Below, piece after piece: positions 17,582 to 26,411 of a stretch of 64,000 nucleotides of DNA. Position 1 is the stretch's first letter, and each line of letters starts with the position of its first letter. The translations under genes were made by a program, and so were the position numbers. The stretch is from Occallatibacter savannae. GTDB lineage: Bacteria > Acidobacteriota > Terriglobia > Terriglobales > Acidobacteriaceae. The stretch covers positions 62,001-126,000 of the forward strand of contig NZ_QFFY01000005.1 in NCBI RefSeq assembly GCF_003131205.1, read 5' to 3'. The notes beneath the pieces are model-generated. The model saw nothing but the letters and a program-made list of their open reading frames with translations. It was not told where the DNA came from and ran no database searches.

Positions 17582-18009
17582 ATCGCGCTGATGCGAATTT
17601 GAAGCTGGATCGAGGAGAAGACGGGCTCGAGATGGAACCCGAGTTGCGCGAAGCGATTGGCAACTTCAAGTCCAGTGTTGAGGCCTGGAGCGATGCCGCG
17701 CTGAGCCGCCCGCGAGAGGCAACTGCACCGGCCCGCAGCGATCGCGCATGGATGACGAAGTGGGCGCTTGGGTCTCTGGTGTTTATGGCTACCGTCTCCG
17801 GCGCGGTTTACGAGAATCACAGGCAGCAGGACTTCGCCAAGGCTGAAACGGCTCGCATCGCCCAGCAGCAGCAAGAGATGATTGCGCAACGCGCCAAGGA
17901 GGAAGCCGATCTGATGGCTCGTGTAGACAACGATATTTCGCGCGAGGTTCCCAGTGCGCTTGAGCCGCTGGCATCCCTGATGGACGAGAACCAGGGAACA
18001 GGAAATTGA
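17578..18009 (+). CDS. Single-pass membrane protein, likely anti-sigma partner
   Basis: A 143-residue protein with one hydrophobic segment at about 62-78 (WALGSLVFMATVSGAVY), an N-terminal cytoplasmic region of about 60 residues and a Gln/Glu/Ala-rich helical periplasmic tail. No zinc-binding HxxxCxxC anti-sigma motif is present and I do not recognise a family. The ATGA overlap with the sigma factor gene and the membrane topology make a regulator of that factor the simplest reading, but this is inferred from position. It is followed 43 bp downstream by the Spy-like gene. Confidence 0.75.
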   Translation: MNRADANLKLDRGEDGLEMEPELREAIGNFKSSVEAWSDAALSRPREATAPARSDRAWMTKWALGSLVFMATVSGAVYENHRQQDFAKAETARIAQQQQEMIAQRAKEEADLMARVDNDISREVPSALEPLASLMDENQGTGN

Positions 18010-18052
18010 TGTAGATGCTGATTCGAGGAAATTCAGCAAAAGGAGAACGAGG

Positions 18053-18670
18053 ATGAAAGCACGTTTTGCAGTTCGATTTGGAATGATGATCGCCGCTACT
18101 TTTGCCGCCGCGATTGCAAGTGCGCAAGGGCCAGGCGGTCCCGGCGGACCAGGCTTTGGCATGCATCGGCCCCCGATGGAGCGGGCCATGCGCTCGCACG
18201 GCGAGTTTGGACGCTGGTGGAACAATCCTAAGCTCGTCGAGAAGCTCAAGCTCACCGACGATCAGCGCAAGGCGATGGACGACATCTTCCTCAAGCATCG
18301 CGAGAAACTCGTAGACCTTCGCGCAAATGTGGAAAAGGCTGAGATCGAGATGGAGCCGCTCGTCAAGGCCGACCAGCCGAACGAATCCGCCGTGATAAGC
18401 CAGATCGATAAGGTCGCCCAGGCGCGCGCCGAACTGGAGAAGGCTAACGCCCGCTTCCTCTTCGCTCTACGCGCCAAACTCACGCCGGATCAGTGGAAGC
18501 AGGTGCAGGAGTTCCGGCAGAACCACGAAGGAATGCGCCGTGATTGGCGTCGCGATGGACGCGGCCCCGGCGATCATGACGAGAAGATGACGCCGCCGCC
18601 TCCCGGACCGCAGGGCATGCTGGGTGACGGCCCAGCCGAAGAAAATTCTTCTTCTGCTGTAAACCAGTGA
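18053..18670 (+). CDS. Spy/CpxP-like periplasmic protein (LTxxQ family)
   Basis: A 205-residue exported protein: a signal peptide to about ASAQ (residue 24), a Gly/Pro-rich stretch, then a helical domain with two LTxxQ-type repeats (LKLTDDQRKAMDDIF at about 65 and KLTPDQWKQVQEF at about 143). This pattern marks the Spy/CpxP/heavy-metal-resistance family of periplasmic chaperones and stress sensors. The tail is Pro- and acid-rich. AAAGGAGAACGAGG precedes the ATG. It is the last gene of the ECF operon, and a hairpin with a T-rich tail follows at 18733. Protein-folding protection in the envelope is inferred from the family. Confidence 0.85.
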   Translation: MKARFAVRFGMMIAATFAAAIASAQGPGGPGGPGFGMHRPPMERAMRSHGEFGRWWNNPKLVEKLKLTDDQRKAMDDIFLKHREKLVDLRANVEKAEIEMEPLVKADQPNESAVISQIDKVAQARAELEKANARFLFALRAKLTPDQWKQVQEFRQNHEGMRRDWRRDGRGPGDHDEKMTPPPPGPQGMLGDGPAEENSSSAVNQ

Positions 18671-18732
18671 ACGAGAAAACCCGTCAAGGGGAGTGTAAGC
18701 AGAGAGCAAATGCGGTTGTAGTCAATACCGGT

Positions 18733-18769
18733 GGCGGCAGAGGGCAAGCCTTCTGCCGCCGATTTATTT
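18733..18769 (+). terminator. Rho-independent terminator after the ECF-Spy operon
   Basis: GGCGGCAGA (18733-18741) pairs with TCTGCCGCC (18752-18760) across a 10-nt loop, followed by GATTTATTTG. The 9-bp GC-rich stem and T-rich tail suit plus-strand termination. Confidence 0.75.
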
Positions 18770-18783
18770 GAGAGACAGGGACT

Positions 18784-18822
18784 AGCGACGTAGGGACTTA
18801 GGGACAGAGCGACGTAGGGACT
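18784..18822. repeat. Two direct copies of AGCGACGTAGGGACT
   Basis: The 15-mer AGCGACGTAGGGACT occurs exactly at 18784-18798 and 18808-18822, separated by TAGGGACAG, which is itself part of the same GGGACT theme. It sits between the convergent Spy-like and NfnB genes, ending 4 bp before the NfnB stop. It looks like a short intergenic repeat rather than coding sequence. Confidence 0.7.
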
Positions 18823-18826
18823 AATC

Positions 18827-20263
18827 CTAAAACCTGTTCTCTGTTAAGAAGTCGTGAATTGAGGCGGCGGCCTTTCTTCCAGCGCCCATGGCGAGGATGA
18901 CGGTTGCTGCGCCGGTGACGATGTCGCCTCCGGCGAAGACGCCGCGCTTGGATGTGCGCAAGGTCTGCGGGTCGGCAACGATATAGTTCCGTGAGTTCGT
19001 GGCCAGGTCGGGTGTTGTGCTTTGAATCAGCGGATTCGCGGTTGTGCCCACGCCTATGATCGCCACATCGACCGGCAGAATAAATTCCGAGCCCTTGATC
19101 GGCACCGGAGACCGCCTGCCGCTCGCGTCCGGCGCTCCCAACTCCATCTGCATGCAACGAGCACCCTCGAGCCATCCGCGCTCGTCCCCGACGAAGACGA
19201 CGGGGTCGGTGAGCATCCGGAACTCGATGCCTTCTTCACGCGCGTGCTTCACCTCTTCCGCCCGCGCCGGCATCTCCTTCTCAGATCTGCGATAGACGAG
19301 CGTCGCCGTTCGCGCACCGAGCCGGCGCGCAGTGCGCACCGCGTCCATTGCCGTGTTGCCGCCGCCCACCACCATCACATCGCGTCCGTGACAGTCGTAG
19401 ACGGGCTCGTCGTACTCCAGCGAGCGGTAGGCACGCATCAGGTTCACACGGGTAAGAAACTCATTCGCGGAGTAAACGCCATTCAGGTGCTCGCCGGGAA
19501 TTCCCAGAAAACGCGGCAGCCCCGCACCGGTTGCTACGAAAACGGCATCGTATTTCTCGTCTTTCATCAACTCGTCGATGGTTACGCTCTTGCCGACCAC
19601 GACGTTGGTCTCGAACCCCACGCCCATGCGCCGCAAATTTTCGATCTCTTCGCGCACGATGGTCTTCGGCAGGCGGAACTCCGGGATCCCGTAGACCAGC
19701 ACTCCGCCGAGCTCGTGCAGAGCCTCGAAGACGTGAACGCGATGACCCTTCTGCACCAGGTCGCCCGCTGCTGAAAGCCCCGCGGGCCCGCTGCCAACGA
19801 TCGCGACAGATTTTCCCGTCGGCGGCGCGATCTGAGGCAGACCGAGCCTTCCGCTCTCGCGCTCGTAATCTGCGACGAAGCGCTCGAGATGCCCGATTGC
19901 CAGAGGCGTGGCTTTCCGGCCCAGCACGCATCCTCCCTCGCACTGGTTCTCCTGCGGACACACGCGCCCCGTGATCGCCGGCAGCGCATTGTCTTCGCGC
20001 AGCTTTGCGGCGGCGCCCAGGTGGTCTCCCGCGTAGATCAGCGCCACAACCTGCTTCACATTCACGCCAACTGGACACTGCTCTACACATCCAGGCTTCG
20101 CGCATTCGATACAGCGAGTCGCCTCAAGCATTGCATCCGCCGGCTCCAATCCGCAGTTCACCTCTTCGAAGTTCCGGCTGCGCTCGCCGGCCTCAAGCTC
20201 CGGCATCTGTACACGCGAAATCGTCATCCTCTCCTTGAGCGAGAGCGTGTTTTTCTCAGGCAT
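18827..20263 (-). CDS. nfnB: NfnB / glutamate-synthase small-subunit-like FAD, Fe-S oxidoreductase
   Basis: A 478-residue flavoprotein of the GltD family. The N-terminal Fe-S domain has two cysteine clusters (CIECAKPGCVEQCPVGVN and CPQENQCEGGC). FAD and NAD(P) Rossmann folds follow (VAIVGSGPAGLSAAGDL, VMVVGGGNTAMDAVRTARRLG), and the C-terminal GVFAGGDIVTGAATVILAMGAG closes the FAD site. Together with the NfnA-like protein encoded just upstream it should form a ferredoxin:NADP oxidoreductase (NfnAB/SudAB type). The ATG at 20263 overlaps the nfnA stop (ATGCCTGA), giving tight coupling. A stand-alone GltD role cannot be excluded, but no gltB is nearby. Confidence 0.9.
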   Translation of the reverse strand: MPEKNTLSLKERMTISRVQMPELEAGERSRNFEEVNCGLEPADAMLEATRCIECAKPGCVEQCPVGVNVKQVVALIYAGDHLGAAAKLREDNALPAITGRVCPQENQCEGGCVLGRKATPLAIGHLERFVADYERESGRLGLPQIAPPTGKSVAIVGSGPAGLSAAGDLVQKGHRVHVFEALHELGGVLVYGIPEFRLPKTIVREEIENLRRMGVGFETNVVVGKSVTIDELMKDEKYDAVFVATGAGLPRFLGIPGEHLNGVYSANEFLTRVNLMRAYRSLEYDEPVYDCHGRDVMVVGGGNTAMDAVRTARRLGARTATLVYRRSEKEMPARAEEVKHAREEGIEFRMLTDPVVFVGDERGWLEGARCMQMELGAPDASGRRSPVPIKGSEFILPVDVAIIGVGTTANPLIQSTTPDLATNSRNYIVADPQTLRTSKRGVFAGGDIVTGAATVILAMGAGRKAAASIHDFLTENRF

Positions 20264-21194
20264 GGTGCGCCTCAACAGGTGAACTCAGCTCAGCGATATC
20301 AGCCCGCAGATCTTCGAGCTCCGCTTCTTTTGCGGCCAGCTCTTCGCGCAACTGCTTAAGCTCTTCCTGCTTGTGCTCCTCGAAGTCCCTCAGTGACTCG
20401 CACTCCTTATCGCGGTACATCGAATTGCGCTGCATGAGCACCTCAAAATTCACCAGCGATGCATCGAACTCCGGCCCGTCCACGCAGGCGAACTTGCTCT
20501 TGTCGCCCAGCAGCACGCGGCAGCCACCGCACATCCCTGTGCCGTCCACCATGATTGAGTTCAGGCTGACAATAGTTCTGATTCCCAGTGGGCAGGTGAT
20601 CTGCGAGACTGCCCGCATCATCGGAACCGGCCCCACTGCCAGCACAAAATCAATCTTCCGTCCGGCCGCAAGCAACTCATTCAACTTCGCGGTCACCAGG
20701 CCCTTCTCGCCGTACGTGCCGTCGTCCGTCATCGTGTAGTGCTCGTTCGATGCATCTCGGACCTCGTCTTCGAAGACCACCATTTCGCGACTGCGCGCGC
20801 CCTCGATGAAGATGACATGATTGTCTGCGGCCTTGAGCGCTTTCGCTGTCGGCAGCGCCATCGCCGTACCTACGCTTCCAGCGAGAATCAGCACCGTTCC
20901 GAACTTCTCGATCTCCGATGGCTTACCCAGCGGGCCAACGATGTCCATGACGGAGTCGCCCGCGCTCAGGCAGTTCAGCAGGCTGGTCGTCTTTCCCACG
21001 CCCTGCACGACGATGGTTACGGTGCCTGCTTCGGGGTCGGCTGCCTTGATGGTGAGCGGGATGCGTTCGCCCTTTTCGCGAAGGCGCAGGATCACGAACT
21101 GCCCTGGCCTTTGTTTGCGGGCTATGCGCGGAGCTTCGATCACAAACTGCTTGATGTTCAGCCCTACCGGTTGAGCTTTAACGATTCTGTACAT
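20256..21194 (-). CDS. nfnA: NfnA-like FAD/NAD and [2Fe-2S] subunit with coiled-coil tail
   Basis: A 312-residue sulfide dehydrogenase / dihydroorotate-dehydrogenase electron-transfer-like subunit. The FAD domain contains PGQFVILRL and GERIPLTI. The NAD domain contains ILAGSVGTAMALPTAKALK and VGPVPMMRAVSQ. The [2Fe-2S] site is visible as DGTGMCGGCRVLLGDKSKFACVDGPEFD. After the normal end of the family, about residues 255-312 form a charged coiled coil (EEHKQEELKQLREELAAKEA) with no counterpart in typical NfnA. The start MYRIVKA (21194) is preferred over an in-frame TTG at 21221. It is first in the nfnA-nfnB pair. Confidence 0.87.
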   Translation of the reverse strand: MYRIVKAQPVGLNIKQFVIEAPRIARKQRPGQFVILRLREKGERIPLTIKAADPEAGTVTIVVQGVGKTTSLLNCLSAGDSVMDIVGPLGKPSEIEKFGTVLILAGSVGTAMALPTAKALKAADNHVIFIEGARSREMVVFEDEVRDASNEHYTMTDDGTYGEKGLVTAKLNELLAAGRKIDFVLAVGPVPMMRAVSQITCPLGIRTIVSLNSIMVDGTGMCGGCRVLLGDKSKFACVDGPEFDASLVNFEVLMQRNSMYRDKECESLRDFEEHKQEELKQLREELAAKEAELEDLRADIAELSSPVEAHHA

Positions 21195-21306
21195 GGCTCC
21201 CGCAATCCGATGCGCGGCCAACTCGGCGGCGCTGACGGACGAAGTCCTCGCCGCGGCCTAAGGCGACGCACATAGAAATGATTCAGCAATGCAAGGCCGC
21301 CAGCAT

Positions 21307-21322
21307 GTGACACGGGTCACCC
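21307..21322. promoter_or_regulatory. 16-bp palindromic word, copy A (possible operator)
   Basis: GTGACACGGGTCACCC at 21307-21322 is the exact reverse complement of the word at 29890-29905. Its core is GTGAC-N4-GTCAC. It lies 113 bp upstream of the nfnA start and on the far side of the GH3 terminator, so it could be an operator for nfnAB. This is inferred from position and symmetry. Confidence 0.4.
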
Positions 21323-21369
21323 GGCGGAGAACGAAAGTGATCGGGACGCAAGCAAAGCCCGGAGCAGAA

Positions 21370-21404
21370 ACAAAAACGCGGGCAGATCTTCAATCCGCCC
21401 GCGC
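21370..21404 (-). terminator. Rho-independent terminator of the GH3 gene
   Basis: Read on the minus strand, CGCGGGC (21403-21397) pairs with GCCCGCG (21383-21377) across a 13-nt loop and is followed by TTTTTGTTT. It starts about 20 bp past the GH3 stop codon, a textbook intrinsic terminator. Confidence 0.85.
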
Positions 21405-21423
21405 GTTGTGCTGGTTGAGAGAC

Positions 21424-24126
21424 TTACTTCGGAAGAGCTTTCGTTCCCTCGACCGTGAACCCGGCTTCTGCCTTGGCTTGCGTCTCTTCCGGTTGCGCTC
21501 CGCCGAGCGTCAGCGTGTACTTGCCGGCAAGAATTGAGCGGTTGCCCTGATCGTCCACGCTCGAGAGCGAACGCGGATCGATCTTGATCGTCACTTCCTT
21601 GCTGCCGCCCGCCTGGATGTTAACCCGCTCGAAGCCCACCAGCGAGTGAATCGGTCCACCCTCCTGCGGAGTCTTCAGGTACGCCTCCACCACTTCATCG
21701 CCGGCCATGCTGCTGCTGTTGCTGACCGTCACAGTCGCCGTGATCGGATCTCCAGCCTTCAGAGACGCCGCCGATAGCTTCACCGGGCCGAACCTGAAGG
21801 TGGAGTAGCTCAGGCCGTATCCAAAACCCCACAGCGGTTTGCCACTGAAGTAGCGATAGGTGCGGTTCTTGAACGAGTAGTTCGTGAACTCGGGTAGCCC
21901 ATCGAGCGAAGAGTAGAACGTCACCGGCAGACGTCCGGCAGGATTGTTCAACCCGGCCAGGGTGCGTGCGATTGCTGTTCCGCCATCAACTCCTGGATAC
22001 CAAGCCTCCAGCACCGCGCCGGCGTGTTCGTTTGCCCAGTTCAAAGCAACAGCGCTTCCACTCTGCAGCACCACAACCAGCGGCTTGCCCGTCGCGCCGA
22101 GAGCTTCCAGCAACTTCTGCTGAGGCGCAGGCAGGTCGAGGCTGGTGCGATCACCTCCGTTGAAGCCGGGAATCTTGATCGGCATCTCTTCACCCTCAAG
22201 TTGCGGCGAGAGCCCGACGAACGCGACCACTACAGAGGCTTCCTTGGCTTTCGCTACTGCCTCATCAAGCTGAGCCTGCGCCGGCGCTTCCCACTTCAGC
22301 GTCGCGCCTCCTCCGGCCTGATCGGAAGAGTGCGAGTATTCGACCTGGATGTCGTGCGGCTTCGTATCGCCGAAATCGAACTCGACCTTCGGAGTTTTCG
22401 CAAAGGTTTCTACCGGTGGAGCAGTCGGCGAGGCCCCCGGAGCGGCTTTGAAGCTGCCCATCACTGACATGTCATGTCCCGTGCGAATATTCCCTTCGCC
22501 CAGCACCTTTCCGTCGATGGTGAACCGGAAACTCTCCGAAGGGGAATAGGGGAAGCTGTCCGCGACTTCGAGCGTAAAGATGTAGTGTCCCGGTGCCGGA
22601 GCCTGAATCGTGCCGCTCCAGCGTACCGAGTAGTTTTTGGTTTCTACTTGCGGCGCTGGCTGTGCATTTCTCCAGTCAGACTGGATGATCGGCTGCGTCT
22701 CTGTAGCGACGGGACGACCGGTCCAATCCGGCGTTGCAAAGAACTCAGTCTTCAGCCCTTTCCCGAATGCTGTGCGCGGAACTGGAATTCCGACCCCTTC
22801 TGCGAGTGTGGAACCTTGCGCGTAGAGGATCGTCGAGCCTTTGAAGTGATTCAACATTCCGTCGAGCGGGGTAACCGGGTGCAATGGCGTTCCTTCATAG
22901 TTGCCCAGGATCGACGGAAGAGAATCTGCTGTTGGCCCAACCACTGCGATCTTGCCGGGCGACTTCAGGGGGAGAACGCCCTTGTTCTTCAGCAGGACGA
23001 TGCTTTCCTCCGCTGCCTTGCGCGCGATCTGCCGATGCGCGTCGGATGCGACTTCGGAGAAGGCGACGCGATCGAGCGAAGACCCCTGTGGATCGAAAAG
23101 TCCGAGCTGGAATCGTGCAGTGTATAGCCGTTCTGCCGCTTTCGTCACCAGATCTTCAGGCACTAGCCCGTCATGCACTGCTTTCGCCAGCGAGTTGAAT
23201 CCAGGCGTCCAGATGCTGCAGGAGAGGTCGGTGCCCGCTTCCAGCGACATCGCGGATGCGTGCTCGATGTCGCTCGTCTTCTTGTGTCCCTGGTAGACGT
23301 CAACGATAGCTCCGCAGTCCGAAACGACAAAGCCCCTGAAGCCCCATGCATTCCGCAGGTGCTCTTGCAACAGCATCTTGTTCGTGCATGCTGGGAACCC
23401 ATCGATGGAGTTGTAGGCGCACATCACCGATTGCACATGCCCTTCCGTAACCGTTGCTCGGAAGGCGGGAAGGTAGGTCTCTTCGAGATCGCGGGCGCTG
23501 GGATCGACGTTGAAACCATGCCGCAGCGACTCGGGTCCGCTGTGGACCGCAAAGTGTTTGCTCGTCGCTATCGCACGCGGATGCTCCGGGTCGGTACCCT
23601 GCACGCCGCCGATAAAAGCAATCCCCATCCGCCCGGTCAGGAATGGATCTTCGCCGTATGTCTCTTGCCCTCGTCCCCACCGAGGATCGCGGAAGATATT
23701 GATGTTCGGCGACCAGAAGGTCAACCCATAAAAGATGCGGTGGTTTCCCTCGCGCTGCGCCTGGTTGTACTTGGCGCGAGCCTCCGTCGAAACCACATCT
23801 CCCATGTTGTGCAGCATGTTCTTGTCCCAGGTTGCCGCCATGCCGATCGCCTGCGGGAAAACAGTCGCATAGCCGGCGCGCGCCACGCCGTGCAGCGCTT
23901 CATTCCATGTCTGATACTCAGGAACTCCCAGCCGCGGAATTGCCGTCGCCCAGTCCTCAAGCTGCGATGCTTTCTCTTCAAGCGACATGCGCCCGACCAG
24001 GTCATGAGCCCGCTCCTGGGGTGACAGCTTGGTGTCGAGGTATGCAGGTTGCTGCTGAGCTCGTGCGATCGGCACAAGGTTGGCAATAATAAGAGCAGTC
24101 GTTGCAAGAAGGCGCTGAATCTGCAT
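21424..24126 (-). CDS. Secreted GH3 glycosidase with PA14 insert (beta-glucosidase/xylosidase type)
   Basis: A 900-residue exported enzyme. A signal peptide (LLATTALIIANLVPIARAQ) precedes the GH3 N-terminal barrel, which contains KHFAVHSGPESLRHGFN and the nucleophile region GFVVSDCGAI. The GH3 C-terminal domain is interrupted by a PA14-like insert at about 450-600 (YSVRWSGTIQAPAPGHYIF, LKWEAPAQ). A fibronectin-III-like domain ends the protein. It should release glucose or xylose from oligosaccharides outside the cytoplasm. The ATG at 24126 has GGGAGG 7 nt upstream, better than an in-frame start at 24168. A CadC-like regulator gene lies 165 bp upstream on the same strand, and a terminator follows. 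Confidence 0.92.
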   Translation of the reverse strand: MQIQRLLATTALIIANLVPIARAQQQPAYLDTKLSPQERAHDLVGRMSLEEKASQLEDWATAIPRLGVPEYQTWNEALHGVARAGYATVFPQAIGMAATWDKNMLHNMGDVVSTEARAKYNQAQREGNHRIFYGLTFWSPNINIFRDPRWGRGQETYGEDPFLTGRMGIAFIGGVQGTDPEHPRAIATSKHFAVHSGPESLRHGFNVDPSARDLEETYLPAFRATVTEGHVQSVMCAYNSIDGFPACTNKMLLQEHLRNAWGFRGFVVSDCGAIVDVYQGHKKTSDIEHASAMSLEAGTDLSCSIWTPGFNSLAKAVHDGLVPEDLVTKAAERLYTARFQLGLFDPQGSSLDRVAFSEVASDAHRQIARKAAEESIVLLKNKGVLPLKSPGKIAVVGPTADSLPSILGNYEGTPLHPVTPLDGMLNHFKGSTILYAQGSTLAEGVGIPVPRTAFGKGLKTEFFATPDWTGRPVATETQPIIQSDWRNAQPAPQVETKNYSVRWSGTIQAPAPGHYIFTLEVADSFPYSPSESFRFTIDGKVLGEGNIRTGHDMSVMGSFKAAPGASPTAPPVETFAKTPKVEFDFGDTKPHDIQVEYSHSSDQAGGGATLKWEAPAQAQLDEAVAKAKEASVVVAFVGLSPQLEGEEMPIKIPGFNGGDRTSLDLPAPQQKLLEALGATGKPLVVVLQSGSAVALNWANEHAGAVLEAWYPGVDGGTAIARTLAGLNNPAGRLPVTFYSSLDGLPEFTNYSFKNRTYRYFSGKPLWGFGYGLSYSTFRFGPVKLSAASLKAGDPITATVTVSNSSSMAGDEVVEAYLKTPQEGGPIHSLVGFERVNIQAGGSKEVTIKIDPRSLSSVDDQGNRSILAGKYTLTLGGAQPEETQAKAEAGFTVEGTKALPK

Positions 24127-24291
24127 GATCGTTCCTCCCAAAGCTGCATCTCTGCGCGGCTCATTCAACTTGGCGCGGGAAAACGGAACACGACGGAAGT
24201 TAAGGCTGGTCGCGCCGCCGTTTCAGAGAGAAATCGCAGCCTGGAAAACTGTACTAGGTCCGGCCGAATCTTGACTAGCTTTATCGCTTTA

Positions 24292-26070
24292 CTACTGATC
24301 GTGGGCGGCCTTTCGTCCGCCAGCAGCTTCCATGCGTTCCAGTGACCTCTCGATCTTCACGACCTCTGGCCGTTCGCGAACCGGCTCAATCCTCGGGTCA
24401 GCCAGCATCTGGAAGAGCCATGGACAGCGCGCGTCCGCAGCAGACTCCAGTTCGGCCACGGCGGAATCCAATTCTCCGAGTGCGACGCAAACGGCGGCTG
24501 TAAAGGACGTTAGTACGAAGCGTTCGCGGCTAAGCCATTGCAGACGCTCCAGCATCGATCGCGCTTCCTGTTCGCGACCTGCCTGGGCCAGCGCATATGC
24601 GTACAGGGCTGAACCGATGTCGAGATACGGGGACCTGCGCACCAGGCTCTCAGCCACAGCAACGGCTTTCTCGGCGTTTCCATTGAAAGCCATGATGATC
24701 GACGCGTAAGCATTCGTGCTTTCATGCTCTGGGAAAAGTTCCAGAGCGTGCTCTGCCTGCGCAACGCTCTTGTCGCGCTCTCCTGACAGGTGATAGGCCC
24801 ATGCCAGCCGGGAGTTGAGCCACGGAGAGTAGGGATCCGTGCGCAGCGCTTCCAGAATCAATTCGATTGCTTCCTTAAAGCGCCGGCGACTAAGCGCAAA
24901 CATGGAGCGAGCCCGCGTCACGGACGTCTCGTGCCGCAGATGAGAACTTGTAGAGAAGGCTCGCAAAGCACCGGGCAGGTCGTGGTCTACGTGAAAGCGA
25001 ATCCATCCGAGTGCCGGAAGCAGCGCTTCAGCACCCTCGACTGAGGTGGGAACCGCGTCCGCGGCTATTCGCACCTGCTGGGCTGCCTGCTGCGGCGAAA
25101 TGAAACCGGCGAATTCCTGCGTCACCGCTGCATTTGCCAGATCTACGTGAGCGGCATAGAGAGTGGGGTCGAGTTCGACTGCGCGAATCAGGTGTTGAAT
25201 TCCTTCCTGCATGCGATGCCTTTGCATCGTCTGCCACTCGTGATGTCCACGCAGGAATAATTCCCATGCTTCGCGATGGAGGCGGCCGTTCCGGCCGGCG
25301 GGGCTTTGATGCTTCTCACGAGGGTTGTACCAATCCGTTGCGCTCAGCCGAATGAAAAGGCGGTTCGCCAATTCTGACTCAAGGTCGGCTGATCTTGCCT
25401 GCGGTACGAGCATGTCTTCCACCCAGATCTGCGTGCAATCCGAAACTCGAATCATCTCTGCACGAAGCCTGAACTGGGCGGGAAGCATGCGGAGCGTTCC
25501 CGTCAGCACAAGGTCTGCCTGTAAAGCTTCGCCTACCTGATGGGCCGTCAAACCTCTCGCGGCCAGTGAAAAGGCGGAGTCCCGCGCCAGAACATGTGCG
25601 GGGGCCATACGATCCGCCGTTAAGAGCGAGATTGTTTCTTCGGCGATGGCGGGTCCGAGATATGCCGCAATCGAGGGATCAACTGCGAACGGCATGATCG
25701 CAAGTCTGGCAGGAGTCTCCCGACTTTCCTCTGACTGGGGCCTCACGGCTATGGAGAAGCGATAACCGCGCTTATACACGGTCTGGATGCAGTCCGTAGG
25801 CAACAGTAGCTCGCGCAATGAGGAGACACACTTCGGAACGCTATCATCTGTAACGTGAACGTCACCCCAGAGAGCCTGTTTCAGTTGCTGCACCGTGACG
25901 ATCTGACCGGCATGTGCGAGCAGGAGACGAAGTGCGGCAAGTTCCTTTGGAGGGAGGTGAATCACCTCATCTCCACGGGTGAGAACACCCTGAGCATCGA
26001 GTCGTAATCCACCAAATAGAAAATCGCGATCAGAAAGAACTGTGGGTTTTACTTCCAAATACTGCACCAT
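24292..26070 (-). CDS. CadC-like winged-helix regulator with TPR-rich C-terminus
   Basis: About 592 residues. The N-terminus is an OmpR/CadC-type winged helix (about 15-105: LRLDAQGVLTRGDEVIHLPP, QLKQALWGDVHVTDDSVPKC, CIQTVYKRGYRF). The middle resembles a TolB-like nucleoside-cyclase-associated domain (IMPFAVDP, VLTGTLRMLPAQFRLRAEMI, IWVEDML). The rest is TPR-like helical repeats with alternating Ala, Tyr and Trp. No membrane segment is apparent, unlike true CadC. The ATG at 26070 has AGGAAG 6 nt before it and is preferred to the GTG at 26094. Being upstream of the GH3 gene, it may control it (inferred). Confidence 0.83.
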   Translation of the reverse strand: MVQYLEVKPTVLSDRDFLFGGLRLDAQGVLTRGDEVIHLPPKELAALRLLLAHAGQIVTVQQLKQALWGDVHVTDDSVPKCVSSLRELLLPTDCIQTVYKRGYRFSIAVRPQSEESRETPARLAIMPFAVDPSIAAYLGPAIAEETISLLTADRMAPAHVLARDSAFSLAARGLTAHQVGEALQADLVLTGTLRMLPAQFRLRAEMIRVSDCTQIWVEDMLVPQARSADLESELANRLFIRLSATDWYNPREKHQSPAGRNGRLHREAWELFLRGHHEWQTMQRHRMQEGIQHLIRAVELDPTLYAAHVDLANAAVTQEFAGFISPQQAAQQVRIAADAVPTSVEGAEALLPALGWIRFHVDHDLPGALRAFSTSSHLRHETSVTRARSMFALSRRRFKEAIELILEALRTDPYSPWLNSRLAWAYHLSGERDKSVAQAEHALELFPEHESTNAYASIIMAFNGNAEKAVAVAESLVRRSPYLDIGSALYAYALAQAGREQEARSMLERLQWLSRERFVLTSFTAAVCVALGELDSAVAELESAADARCPWLFQMLADPRIEPVRERPEVVKIERSLERMEAAGGRKAAHDQ

Positions 26071-26411
26071 CGTCTTCCTCGGTGAACCGGACACCTGCCT
26101 CCGGAGTCCCTCGGTTCCAGAGACAGCAGACCTCCAATGAATTTAAGTGTGGCCATTGAGACCACGGGGAAGATCCGAAGTGCATCCGCCGTCGTTCGCT
26201 GCTGCTCTTGGTACTGGCAGTTAACGGACGCGGCCTCATTATGTATCCAAGCTGCAATAAAGACGTGTGATGTTCAATCGTTTTTATCAGGCGAATTAGT
26301 AACTTTCTAGGAGAGTTACCAGATGAGTTTCGCATCGGGAAAAGCAACTCTGGCAGCGTTAAGCTGAATGAACTTTGCTTGCCTTGTCACCTTTGTTTCG
26401 CAATTTCCAGA
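26071..26411. other. Intergenic region upstream of the CadC-like regulator
   Basis: A 341-bp gap that should hold the regulator promoter. I see an inverted repeat GTAACT-N9-AGTTAC (26299-26304 and 26314-26319). On the plus strand there is a 14-codon frame from ATG 26323 with AGGAG 9 nt before it, ending at TGA 26367. Nothing downstream on that strand would use it as a leader, so I do not call it a gene. Confidence 0.4.

Noticed and set aside
26323..26367. 14-codon frame with AGGAG as a leader peptide
   Set aside because: The gene downstream is on the other strand, so no attenuation function is plausible.
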